Positions 35,682 through 45,500 of a stretch of DNA of 64,000 bases are shown piece after piece. The translations under genes were made by a program, and so were the position numbers. Under the pieces are notes generated by a model. It made no database searches. It saw only the letters and a list, made by a program, of their open reading frames with translations, and was not told the origin of the DNA. Location of the stretch: assembly GCA_945957605.1 (NCBI GenBank), contig CAMFLR010000005.1, positions 372,001 to 436,000 on the forward strand, written 5' to 3'. Numbering within the stretch: position 1 is the stretch's first letter; each line of letters opens with the position of its first letter. This stretch comes from an uncultured Isosphaeraceae bacterium (GTDB lineage Bacteria > Planctomycetota > Planctomycetia > Isosphaerales > Isosphaeraceae).

Positions 35682-36986
35682 TTACCAGTTTTCGCGATAC
35701 TTCTTCCGCACGAAGTGATTCGCGTCTTCGACGTTCGTCACCTTCATCGCCGCGGCGTCCCATTCCAGCTTTTGCTTGGGGAACCGGGTCGACAGACAGC
35801 CCAGCAATACCGACTCGGTAAGCGGTCCCGCATAGCTGAACGGGGCCGACGTTTTTTCTTCGCCACGAACGGCGTTGATGAACTGCACGTAGTGGTCGTC
35901 ACCGCGCGGGGTTGGTCGCTTGTAGTCCTTGAATTGCTCGGCCGGCAACAGAACCGGCTGATCGATGTAGGGCGAATAGAGTACGCCTTTGGTGCCGATG
36001 TAGATCGACCCCTGGTCGCTCATTGTGTGCGGGGCGATGAGCTTGGCAATCTCCTCGGGCGGACGGCGGTGGCCGTTGTACCAGTGCAGCACCGGCTTCT
36101 CGGTGGTGTGCGGCGTTTGCGCGAAGTCGTAACGCACCTGGGTGTCGAGCCCCCAGCTATCGGCGTTGGGAACTTCGCCCGTCGACGTCACCGCTACCGG
36201 TGTAATCAGCGCGAGCGCGGTGAAAACCGGGTCGAGAATGTGGCAGCCCATGTCGCCGAACGTTCCGGTGCCGAAATCGAGCCGCTTGCGCCACTCGCCC
36301 GGGTGGTAATAGCCGCGGAGGAACGGCCGGTCCTGCGCAACGCCCAGCCAGCCATTCCAGTCGAAATCCTTGGGAACCGGATCGGTGCGATTGGGCCGCG
36401 GGTTGCGATCGCCCCAGCTCTTGCCGCTCCAACTATGAGCTTCCTTCACCTTGCCGATCGCACCATCTTGAATGATCGCGACGACCTGTTTGTGCACGGG
36501 GTGCGAGTGAATCTGAATGCCCATCTGCGTGACGAGCTTCTTTTCCTCCGCCAGCTTCGTCAGTTGCCGGGCTTCGTAGATCGTCTGCGTCAGAGGCTTT
36601 TGTGTGTAAACGTTGATGCCACGCTGCATTGTCGCCGTGCTGATCGGAGCGTGCATGTGGTCGGGCGTCGAGATGTTTGCCGAGTCGATCCCCTTTTCCT
36701 TGTCGAGCAGCTCGCGCCAGTCCTGGTAGATTTTCGCGTCGGGGAAGCGCTTTTTGACGTCGCCTACGCGACCAAGGTCGACATCGGCGACCGCAACGAG
36801 CTTGAAGTGTGGGCTGGCCGAAAGCGAGCTGATATCGGACCAGCCCATGCCGGCCGCGCCGAAGCTGACGTGCCGCACCGTTTCGCTGGGGGCGGCGGTG
36901 GATGTGCGAATGCCAAACGGAAGATAAAGGCCGCCTGCGCCCAAGATCTTGAGGGCGGCGCGCCGGTTCATCGGAATCTGGCTCAT
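35682..36986 (-). CDS. Gfo/Idh/MocA-family oxidoreductase with Tat-like signal
   Basis: 434 aa. N-terminal MNRRAALKILGAGGLYLPFG looks like a Tat signal, followed by a Rossmann NAD(P)-binding region and a Gfo/Idh/MocA core: VADVDLGRVGDVKKRFPDAKIYQDW, STPDHMHAPISTATMQRGINVYTQKPLTQTI (the KPLT site), and GCHILDPVFTALALITP. In planctomycetes such exported oxidoreductases accompany DUF1080-type proteins in sugar catabolism; substrate not identifiable. Oxidation of a sugar derivative is the usual family reaction. Confidence 0.92.
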   Translation of the reverse strand: MSQIPMNRRAALKILGAGGLYLPFGIRTSTAAPSETVRHVSFGAAGMGWSDISSLSASPHFKLVAVADVDLGRVGDVKKRFPDAKIYQDWRELLDKEKGIDSANISTPDHMHAPISTATMQRGINVYTQKPLTQTIYEARQLTKLAEEKKLVTQMGIQIHSHPVHKQVVAIIQDGAIGKVKEAHSWSGKSWGDRNPRPNRTDPVPKDFDWNGWLGVAQDRPFLRGYYHPGEWRKRLDFGTGTFGDMGCHILDPVFTALALITPVAVTSTGEVPNADSWGLDTQVRYDFAQTPHTTEKPVLHWYNGHRRPPEEIAKLIAPHTMSDQGSIYIGTKGVLYSPYIDQPVLLPAEQFKDYKRPTPRGDDHYVQFINAVRGEEKTSAPFSYAGPLTESVLLGCLSTRFPKQKLEWDAAAMKVTNVEDANHFVRKKYRENW

Positions 36987-37113
36987 CGGATGTGACCTAT
37001 GAGGACGGCGGGGATTTCCATTCTGTCAGCCGGTCGCGCGATTGCACGCGAAGGCGAGGTTGCAGAATTGTAAAACACTCGCCGCGCGGAAGAAACGAGG
37101 CGGTGCCGCAAGC

Positions 37114-40100
37114 TTATCGCGACTCGAACCCCGGAATCATCGCGTTGGCCATCTTGTCGGGACGGCGAATCGATTGCTCCTTCATCCACGTTTCGCTTTG
37201 TTTGATCAACGAACGCCCCTCGCCGCCCCCAATCAATCGTCCAAGCTGTCGACGTGCCGAAGCGGCGAACAGATCAAGTGCAACATGATCGCAGCGCGTG
37301 ATGAGATCGTGTAGGAGATTCACGCTGAGATCGCGCTGACCGCGCTGATGCGCGAGCGCCGCACGAACCATGACAGCGAGAGCTCGCGACCAATCAAGCC
37401 GCTCGCGGTCGAGCCGCTTTGCATATCCCTCGGCCGCCTTCCAAAGCATTTGGCGATCGCTGGGAGATTTTGCAGCGAGAGCAAGCGCGGCCCGGGCACT
37501 TTGCTGCAGAAAATAGATCTTCACAAGTTGAATGTTGGGAAGCTGCGATTCCTCGAACTTCGGCCAAGTTTCGGTGACGCGTTTCCACGCGGCCTCGGCA
37601 TTGTCGTCGTACAACTCGAGGTCCATCGCACCGTAAAAGCAGGTCAGGTGCTGGACGTGAAATCCCGATTGTGACCAACGCCCAATCGCCTCTTCCATCT
37701 GTCGCCGGCCTTCATCCGGCTCGTCGGCAGCAAGTCGCGCGAGCACGGCGGGGTAAACCGTGACGGTCGATTCGAGATAGCGATCACCGCGGTCGCGGGC
37801 TTCTTTGGCAATGCGCGGACATCGCTTTTGCAACTCGCCGAGATGTCCTGAGTATGTGAGCGCCCAGAGTGCAAAGAGTTGAGCGGTATCCATCTCCCAG
37901 ATCACGCCGGTGCAACGGTCGCGGAGGATTTCCACCGCGCGATCGCTGACATCAACTGCCGAGAGAAATCGCCCCAGGAGGAATTCAGACGCGCCGCGAG
38001 CCATGGTCGTCATGCCGATGGCGTGCGGGTCATCGAGCCGTTGCGCCAGAGTGTCGGCGGCGTTGATCAGCCGCTCGGTTCGTTTCTTGGCTCGGCGTCC
38101 TTCGCAGGCAGACGGCACGGCTTCCCATGCGAGTGAAAGACAGACGCGCTGGGGCTCGCCGGCCGCGAGTGCTAACAGCAAGCTGCGGCTCGTAAAGCTC
38201 GATCCGCGAATCCAGTCGACGACGGTCAGGCCGACTGCGATTGACCGTGCGATATCGACGCGTGCCAGCTCTTGCGGCGGAATCTCTTGCCACTTCCGCT
38301 CGCGATACTTCAGCCCGCGCAGCTTGAGGATGAAGCGATTGCGCAGCAATGTTGTGAGAGCGTCTTTGGGCGTGCTCGGCAGCTTCAGCCCCATGGTTTG
38401 GAGCACGTCGCGAAGGATGTTCAGCCCTTCGTCAATGTGCCCCGTGGCAAGGTATTGATAACCCGCGAGCTGGTGCAGTCGCCGCACTTCGTCAAGTTCG
38501 GCCCCTTGCGCCGCCGCGAGGTAACTCCCGGCCGATTCGAGCCCCTTGCCTGCATTCGCAAGTGCATCCGCGAGTCTGATTTTCAGCGCACGGGACTCGC
38601 TCGGCGTGCCCGGATTCAGCTTGAGTGCCAGCTCGTACAACTTGGCCGCACGTTCAAAAGCGAGCGACTCGGCCCCCTGCGCTGCGGCGAGTGCATAGAA
38701 CTTGCCCGCCTTCTGACTTTCGCCGCCCCCTTCAAAGTGAAGCGCCAGCGTTTCAGGATCAGCTCCGCCTGCATCTTCGAGCTCGCGTCCAAGCCCCAAG
38801 TTGCGCTCGCGCAACGAGGCATCGGGCATGTGGCGGATCACGGTTTCACGAATGCGGTCGTGATAAACCTCCACGTCGTCGAGCAACGTTGCACCGGTGC
38901 TGCGGACGAGGTGTTCCTTGCGCAACAGGCTCAGTGCTTCGAACCCTTCGGGACCAAGCTCGACCGAACTACACGCGAGCGACTGCCGAATCGGCCGGCC
39001 GGCGACTGCAAGCGTCTCGAGCAAAATCTTGGCGGCGCGCGGCAGTTTTGAAATTCGGTTCCAGAGAACTTCGTCGAGTGTAAGGCTTTCGAGTGAGCTA
39101 AATCCATCCTGGCTCTTGGCACCAAGCTGTCGCAAATGCTGCACGAGCTCGATGACGAAAAACGGAATCCCGCCTGCTTCTTTGATCACCAGCTCGGTGA
39201 GAAACCCCATCGAAACGTCGGAATCGGAAATGAGCGAATTCACTAGCGCGCGAGATTCGGCGGGCGTGAACGCATCGACGCTGATATCGCGGCGATTCAC
39301 ATCGACCGGCTGCCGCGGATCGGTCTCTAGCAGCCGTTTCAGGCACGGGCTTACCGTCGCGTACTCGCTTCGATACGAGCACATCAGCAGCAAAACGGGC
39401 GGATCGGGCGGGCGCAGTAGGTCGGCCAGAAGCGCGGCGCTATCGAGATCGCCCCATTGGAGATCATCGATGTAAAGCACGAGCGGACGGCGGTCGCCGA
39501 TGCGTGCGAGCAACTCACGCAGCGCTCCGAATGCTCGGCGGCGCAATTCCTGCTGGTCGGGAATCTCCACCCCGCGTAATGGCGCTTCGGCAACGGCGTC
39601 GACGCGTCGAAGCACAGGAAAAACACGGGCGAGTGCGTGGACGTCGCGCGGTAATAACGCTTCGACTTCGGGACGTTTCAGGCGGCGAAGGTAACGGCTG
39701 AGGGAATCGATCAACGTGTCGAGCGCTTTGTACGCGACGGACTCCTGCTCGTAACATCGCCCGGCGAGCACCACGACTTCGCCTTCCTGGAGCAGGTCCT
39801 CCAGGAATCGTTGTGAGAGCGCGCTTTTGCCCGCTCCTGAGCGTCCGTGCACAAACGCCTTGACGGTGTTTCCCTTACGGGACATTGCGAACGCTTCCGC
39901 GAGCGCAACGAGCTGAGTTTCGCGGCCGACGAAGAGCCGGTGTGCCGGGTTCTGCGAGTCATTAGCATTCGCCAGCCCAACCACCTTCGAACCCAGCCGT
40001 TTGAGCACCTCGGCGCCGGTGGGACGCTCGGCGGGGTTGCGTGCCATCAGGTCGACGCAGAGGTCGTTGAGATCTTGAGGAACACCGTCTGCGAGCACGT

Positions 40101-41079
40101 TGGGAGGGACTGCATCTTCGTGCTGTTTGTTGATCAGCACTTCGAGCTGCGAGCCCGAATAGGGCAACTGGCCGGTCAATGCGCGATAGAGCATCACGCC
40201 CACCGAGTACCAGTCGCTCGCCTTCGTCAGTGAGCGCCCGGCCGCCTGCTCGGGGGCCATGTAGCCGGCCGTTCCAACGATGCCGCCGCCTTCCGTCGTG
40301 CCCGAATCGGCCTGGCGTACGACTTCCGTTGATAGGCCGAAGTCGAGCACGACAACGCGCCCTCGTCGCGCGACCATGACGTTTGACGGTTTAAGATCGC
40401 GGTGAAGCTTGTTGTTCGCGTGAAGATGATCGATCGCCTCGGCAAGTTGCCGCAGGGTACGTCGGAGTCTCGTTTCGTGGGCGGGGCAGACGCGGAGTGA
40501 GGGATCGCTCGGCCGCGCCGGCGACATCACGATCGTGTCTTCCTTGGGGCGAAGCGAGTCGGTGGCCTGAATATGGTCGTCGGTCGATGAGTCGAGACCC
40601 GTTCCCGAATGGACACGCGTCCTTTCGGTTGGGTCGGGCTGATCGGCGACTGTTACCAGGTTGCCGCGCTCCGCGGCCACAACCTCGACACCAACTGTTT
40701 CACCCAGGTCTTCGCGAAGCGTCGACGGTGACGATGCGCTCGAAACCTCTAGGTCGGGCACATCGCCGTCAGGACAGACGTGACGCAGCCAGTCCTCGCC
40801 GTCGACCAGCTCCATCGTAAAAAAACATTCGTCGTCGTTTGAAAATAACTCGTTAAGGCGAACAAGGTTGGGATGAGCGATGTTGCTCATCGTCCGGAAT
40901 TCGTTCTTGAATCGATAAAGTGAAGATGCGTCGCGATTCTTGATCGTCTTCAGCGCGACCGACTTCCCCAACTCGCGGTCGAAGACTTCGTAGACAAAGC
41001 CCATCCCGCCCGAGCCGACGCGCCTGCGCACCTCGAACCGCTCGTTTCCAGAGAATTCACCAAGGTGAGTTTTGCTCAT
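37114..41079 (-). CDS. Serine/threonine protein kinase fused to an AAA/STAND-like ATPase and helical repeats
   Basis: 1321 aa. Kinase domain with Gly-loop GSGGMG (22-27), Lys44, catalytic HRDLKPSN (226-233), DFG (246-248) and APE (275-277). About 100 residues (roughly 101-200), rich in Asp, Ser and Thr, are inserted between the hinge and the catalytic loop region. Next comes an AAA/STAND-type ATPase with Walker A GRSGAGKS (412-419) and Walker B VLYIDDLQWGDLDS, then a long helical C-terminal half with TPR-like alternation (LALAAGEPQRVCLSLAWEAV). There is no membrane segment. It faces the FtsK-like operon across a divergent gap and may regulate it. Confidence 0.93.
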   Translation of the reverse strand: MSKTHLGEFSGNERFEVRRRVGSGGMGFVYEVFDRELGKSVALKTIKNRDASSLYRFKNEFRTMSNIAHPNLVRLNELFSNDDECFFTMELVDGEDWLRHVCPDGDVPDLEVSSASSPSTLREDLGETVGVEVVAAERGNLVTVADQPDPTERTRVHSGTGLDSSTDDHIQATDSLRPKEDTIVMSPARPSDPSLRVCPAHETRLRRTLRQLAEAIDHLHANNKLHRDLKPSNVMVARRGRVVVLDFGLSTEVVRQADSGTTEGGGIVGTAGYMAPEQAAGRSLTKASDWYSVGVMLYRALTGQLPYSGSQLEVLINKQHEDAVPPNVLADGVPQDLNDLCVDLMARNPAERPTGAEVLKRLGSKVVGLANANDSQNPAHRLFVGRETQLVALAEAFAMSRKGNTVKAFVHGRSGAGKSALSQRFLEDLLQEGEVVVLAGRCYEQESVAYKALDTLIDSLSRYLRRLKRPEVEALLPRDVHALARVFPVLRRVDAVAEAPLRGVEIPDQQELRRRAFGALRELLARIGDRRPLVLYIDDLQWGDLDSAALLADLLRPPDPPVLLLMCSYRSEYATVSPCLKRLLETDPRQPVDVNRRDISVDAFTPAESRALVNSLISDSDVSMGFLTELVIKEAGGIPFFVIELVQHLRQLGAKSQDGFSSLESLTLDEVLWNRISKLPRAAKILLETLAVAGRPIRQSLACSSVELGPEGFEALSLLRKEHLVRSTGATLLDDVEVYHDRIRETVIRHMPDASLRERNLGLGRELEDAGGADPETLALHFEGGGESQKAGKFYALAAAQGAESLAFERAAKLYELALKLNPGTPSESRALKIRLADALANAGKGLESAGSYLAAAQGAELDEVRRLHQLAGYQYLATGHIDEGLNILRDVLQTMGLKLPSTPKDALTTLLRNRFILKLRGLKYRERKWQEIPPQELARVDIARSIAVGLTVVDWIRGSSFTSRSLLLALAAGEPQRVCLSLAWEAVPSACEGRRAKKRTERLINAADTLAQRLDDPHAIGMTTMARGASEFLLGRFLSAVDVSDRAVEILRDRCTGVIWEMDTAQLFALWALTYSGHLGELQKRCPRIAKEARDRGDRYLESTVTVYPAVLARLAADEPDEGRRQMEEAIGRWSQSGFHVQHLTCFYGAMDLELYDDNAEAAWKRVTETWPKFEESQLPNIQLVKIYFLQQSARAALALAAKSPSDRQMLWKAAEGYAKRLDRERLDWSRALAVMVRAALAHQRGQRDLSVNLLHDLITRCDHVALDLFAASARRQLGRLIGGGEGRSLIKQSETWMKEQSIRRPDKMANAMIPGFESR

Positions 41080-41718
41080 TAAATCATATCAATTGGGCTG
41101 TGCAGCCGCATGACTCGTCCATTCCATGCCGAAAAGCCAGACGCCGGAGCCTCCTTCTCGAACGGGCCCAGCTTCCTTTGACCGCATGACGTGAATCGCT
41201 CGCAGCGCGACCTGATTTCACCCCCGAACTGGCCGCCCATTCCACCAGGAATGCCCGTTCCACGCAATGCTGCGTGCAATCATTCGGCTTTTATGGTTGA
41301 ATTAAAGCGCAGCGCAGGGATCGGTTTGATTATTCCGAAAACGTCGCTTCCGTGCCAGTGGTAAGGCACATCCGCAGTCGCGATCGTCGCGGTTGTGTCG
41401 ATCGTGCTGACTGGGCAAGACAGTGGCGGAAACCCCTATGAAATACGGGGTGCAATTGCTATCGATGGATTATTATGTTAGCGGTAAAGAACGCGTTTGC
41501 GATGGATGGTTCGGGACGAAATTAGGCGGATTGCGGCCGGTCGTCCCAAATCGCACCGCGCGCTTTACAGCCTGGGAATCGGCTGCTAGGCTCAAGATTA
41601 CGGGGTGTTCCGGACGTCAAATCGTTGGGATCGAATTTCCAGGGAGGCCGCCGCGCCGGCGTTGGTGCGACGGCACGCCGAGCCGCGGCCGCAACGGTTT
41701 CAGCCTGGGGACGGGACG
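41080..41718. other. Divergent regulatory gap between the kinase gene and the FtsK-like operon
   Basis: 639 nt between divergent coding regions. I see no gene I can support, no terminator and no RNA. The centre (about 41290-41480) is more AT-rich than the flanks. The promoters of both transcription units are expected here. Confidence 0.55.
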
Positions 41719-42357
41719 ATGAGCGACCAGGCCGATGTCCGTTCGCTGGAACAACTTAAGAATCTTCGTGTCGCGTTTGCTCTCTTCTCCGAAGACGCGC
41801 TCGCTGGCCTTGGAGCGATCGACGCCGAGATCAAACGCACGCTGCAGTGGCTGCGGCACGACCGCCGCGAATACTGGAGCCAGCAAATGAAGCTGAGGCG
41901 CGAAGCGCTCGCTTCCGCCCAGGCTGAGTTATTCCGCCGCAAGCTGGCCAAAACGCCCGAATACTCTCCCGCCATGAGCGAGCAAAAAGAAGCGTTCCGC
42001 GTCGCCGAGGCGAGGCTGCGCGAGGCCGAAGCGAAAGTGATCGTCGTCAAGAAGTGGGAGCCGGCGCTCCAGCAAATGGCGCTCGAATACCGGGCGACCA
42101 TCCGGCGTATCAAGGCGATCGCGTCGGGCGACGCTCCTCGCGCGATGGCACTTCTACAGCGATTGATCGACACGCTCGAAGCCTATCTGGCGATACCCGT
42201 GCCGACGCGTCCTGCTGGAGGCGCGGGGTTCGAACCTGTCGCCGATGCGTTTTTCCAGGAAGAAGCGGAGACGCCGACGGTTCAGGAAGCGGAATCGGCA
42301 GAAAACGACGACCCGGTTGAGAAATCCGAGGAATCGCGCGGGGAGGGTGTCGACTGA
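41719..42357 (+). CDS. Coiled-coil protein of the FtsK-like operon
   Basis: 212 aa from the ATG at 41719. Nearly all helical: LKNLRVAFALFSEDALAGLG, IDAEIKRTLQWLRHDRREYW, a long Lys/Glu/Ala heptad stretch (about 60-110) and a helical hairpin up to about 165. An acidic tail (FFQEEAETPTVQEAESAENDD) ends the protein. No catalytic motif, signal or membrane segment. Its TGA overlaps the next ATG by one base (TGATG). No family name recognised; role as scaffold or adaptor is inferred from context. Confidence 0.8.
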   Translation: MSDQADVRSLEQLKNLRVAFALFSEDALAGLGAIDAEIKRTLQWLRHDRREYWSQQMKLRREALASAQAELFRRKLAKTPEYSPAMSEQKEAFRVAEARLREAEAKVIVVKKWEPALQQMALEYRATIRRIKAIASGDAPRAMALLQRLIDTLEAYLAIPVPTRPAGGAGFEPVADAFFQEEAETPTVQEAESAENDDPVEKSEESRGEGVD

Positions 42358-42596
42358 TGGCGAACGCGAACGTTGTGGCTGGACAGAGTCGCCTGAAGCA
42401 CGCCACGCTCGCCCTGCGTGACCAGTGGTGGGCTACCGAACCGTACTGGAACGACGTGGTGCGCCGGCGGTTTGAAGAGCGGTACATCGCGCCGATTGAA
42501 CCGGCAGTTGAGGCCGCGGTGGTGGGAATTCAGAAGCTGGCCGAGATACTCGACCGAATTCGCCGTGATTGTTCCGATCGGAGCGAGATGCCGTGA
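42357..42596 (+). CDS. Small helical protein of the FtsK-like operon
   Basis: 79 aa, predicted as two helices: RLKHATLALRDQWWATEPYW and FEERYIAPIEPAVEAAVVGI with LAEILDRIRRDC following. The size and helical hairpin recall WXG100/Esx substrates of type VII secretion, but the WXG motif is not present and only a Trp-rich QWWATEPYW is seen. It is coupled to both neighbours by overlaps (TGATG upstream, GTGA downstream). No family recognised. Confidence 0.7.
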   Translation: MANANVVAGQSRLKHATLALRDQWWATEPYWNDVVRRRFEERYIAPIEPAVEAAVVGIQKLAEILDRIRRDCSDRSEMP

Positions 42597-45500
42597 GCAC
42601 CGCCGAGGAAACGACTTCCGCAACAAACTCCGCGACGCCCGCGGCGCAACCCAGCCCGGACCTGCTCGAACGCACGCGCCAAACCTTGCGCGAGCTGACC
42701 AGGCTTGTCGCCGAACGCGCAGAGAGCGAACGGCTCGTCGAGCACACGAAGATTGCAGCCTCGGGAGCGGCCGACTACGAGTTGCAACGCGCCCGCAATG
42801 AACTGACCGAGCGATCGCGCGCCGCGGAGGATTCTCTGCGTCAAACGGATGAAATCCGGCGTCGATCAATCATCGACCGCGCTCTCGAAGGCGAGGCCGA
42901 CGCCAAGTCCAACTTCGCCCGCGAAAGCCGACGCATCGCCGCCGACTTCGATGCGAACAAGAGCCGCGCAGCCGGCAATCACACGCGCGAAAAGAACAAT
43001 GCAACGGCCGCGTTTGAAAGCGCCGAGAAAAACGCGCTCTCGCAGTACACGAAGACAAAACGGCCGTTCGACGATGCCTCAAAGCTGATCGACGCCTACC
43101 ATACGCGGCTCGACACTCTCTTCGACGCCTACGCCAAGCTCGGCTATTCCGACACGCTCCCCAAGCCGCTCCGCGAAACCTACAACTTCGACAACCCCCT
43201 CGACGAGCTTTCCGACCGGCTGACAAAAATCGAAAAGCCGCTCCGCTTCGTGGAAGGCTTGGCGATTCCCAAGATCGTCACCGGCGGCAAGGTGACGATT
43301 CTGTTCATCGCCGCGTTTCTGATCGTTATTGGCCCCTGCCTCGCGCTGCTCGACACCCTCACCGCAATCATCGCGGCATTTGTGGGAGCGATCGTAGTTG
43401 GGTTCGGCTTGCGGATCTGGCTCAAGGGAGTCGCGCTCAAACAATTGCGGGCCTACGGTATACCTGTGACGCAAGCGTTCGTCGACGCCCACGCCCTCGC
43501 CGTTCATTGCTACGCGCAGCTCGACGAGAAGCTCAAGAACGACCGCGCCAGGCTGACCCAAATCAGAGACGAGGCGCACTTGCTGGCGCGAACCAATCAT
43601 GGTCGCGCCATTCAGGCGGCCGAACAGGCTCGCGACGACCAGCTTCGGCAGATCAATAACGTCTACGCCAATCGGGTCACCGAGATTCAGACAGAGCAAC
43701 AAGTCGCGCTTCGCGAGGCGATTGAAACCAACGAACGCAAGAAAGCCGAACTTGCCGAACGCACGGCCGCTGCCAGGCAAAAGGTCGATGAAAAATACAC
43801 CTCAGCCACGGCAACCGTGAAGGCACGCCACGAGGAATCGTGGAAAACGATGGCAACGCGCTGGCGCGATGGGATGTCGCGCGTGAACACCGATTTGAAT
43901 GCGATTCGACAGGAAGTTGACGCTACCTCGATTGCCTGGACCGACCTTGGAGCATCCGAGCAAGCGAGTCCGAAGGCCGTTCCGCAAGCGCTTCGCGTGG
44001 GCGAGATTCGCGTAAACGTCGCCGATCTTCCCGGCGGTGTGTCTGCCGATTCTCGGTTGCGCGAGGGAGTTGAAAGCATTTATATCTTCCCAATCGTTCG
44101 GAGCATGGGCGATCGGCCCAACTTGGTCGTCGAATTCGACGCGAGCGGACGAACCACAGCGATTGCAGCCGTGCAGGCAGCGATGCTTCGCTTGCTAACG
44201 AGCTTGCCCGCAGGCGCGATTCGATTCACGCTCGTCGATCCGATCGGCGCCGGCCGAAACTTTGGCGCGTTCATGCATCTGGCCGATTTCGACGAGACCT
44301 TGATTGGCGGCCAGGTCTGGACCGAGCCACGGCAGATCGAAGAAAAGCTCGGCGAACTGGCTGGCCACATGGAGCGGGTGAATCAGAAATATCTCAGAAA
44401 TGAGTATGCGACGATTCAAGAATACAACGCCGCGGCGGGTGAAGTTGCAGAGCCTTATCGAGTTGCCGTCGTCGCTGATTATCCCCAGGGCTTCGACGAA
44501 AAATCGGCCGGCCGGCTTTGTGCCATGGCAGCGCGTGGCACTCCCTGCGGTGTGTTGACGCTCGTTGCCCTCGATCGCGACCGTCCGCTGCCGCACGACG
44601 CCAGCCATGAAGAATTGTGTGCCAACGCACTCGTGCTTTCCTGGAATGGCAACCAACTCACCTGGAACGACCCCGATTTCGGTAAGTTCCCGCTCTTGCT
44701 CGACTCAATGCCGGCCGCTGAACTTTCGACTCGACTCGTCCAGCGCAGCGCGAAAGAAGCGCGCGATGCCAAGCGTGTTGAGGTGCCATTCGAGTTCATC
44801 GCACCCTCGCGCGACGCTTGGTGGACCTTCGATAGCCGCGCCGGAATTGATCTACCGCTGGGCAAGGCCGGCGCCAACAAGCGGCAAAACCTTAGCCTCG
44901 GCAAAGGGACATCTCAGCACGTGCTGGTGGCCGGCCGCACCGGTTCAGGTAAGTCGACGCTCTTGCATGCGTTGATCACGAATATCGCGGTTAGCTACAG
45001 CCCCGACCAGGTCGAGCTCTATCTCATCGACTTCAAAAAGGGCGTCGAGTTCAAGGTCTACGTCACACAAAACCTGCCGCACGCGAGCGTGATCGCCATC
45101 GAGAGTGAGCGCGAGTTCGGCATCAGCGTGCTTCAGCGCCTCGATAACGAACTCAAAATGCGTGCCGATCGATTCCGCGATGTCGGCGTGCAAGACCTGA
45201 ATGGTTACCGCGCCCTGGCCAATCAGCCTCCCCTGCCCCGCATTTTGCTGGTCGTTGACGAGTTCCAGGAATTCTTCGTCGAGGAAGACAAGCTCGCGCA
45301 GGAAGCGGCGTTGCTCTTGGATCGTCTTGTACGCCAAGGCCGCGCGTTCGGCGTGCATGTAATCCTTGGTTCACAAACGCTGGGTGGTGCGTTCACCTTG
45401 GCGCGGACAACAGTCGGCCAGATGGGCGTGCGCATCGCGCTTCAGTGCAGCGAGGCCGATTCACACCTCATCCTCAGCGAGCAAAACACTGCGGCCCGGC

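Noticed and set aside
35631-36995. Long plus-strand open frame (454 codons)
   Set aside because: It lies opposite the Gfo/Idh/MocA oxidoreductase gene on the minus strand, whose protein shows clear family motifs. The plus-strand product is Arg/Val-rich and shows none.
42357-42596. Bona fide WXG100 (Esx) protein
   Set aside because: Size and helices fit, but no WXG turn and no C-terminal YxxxD/E export signal could be seen; reported only as a small helical protein.
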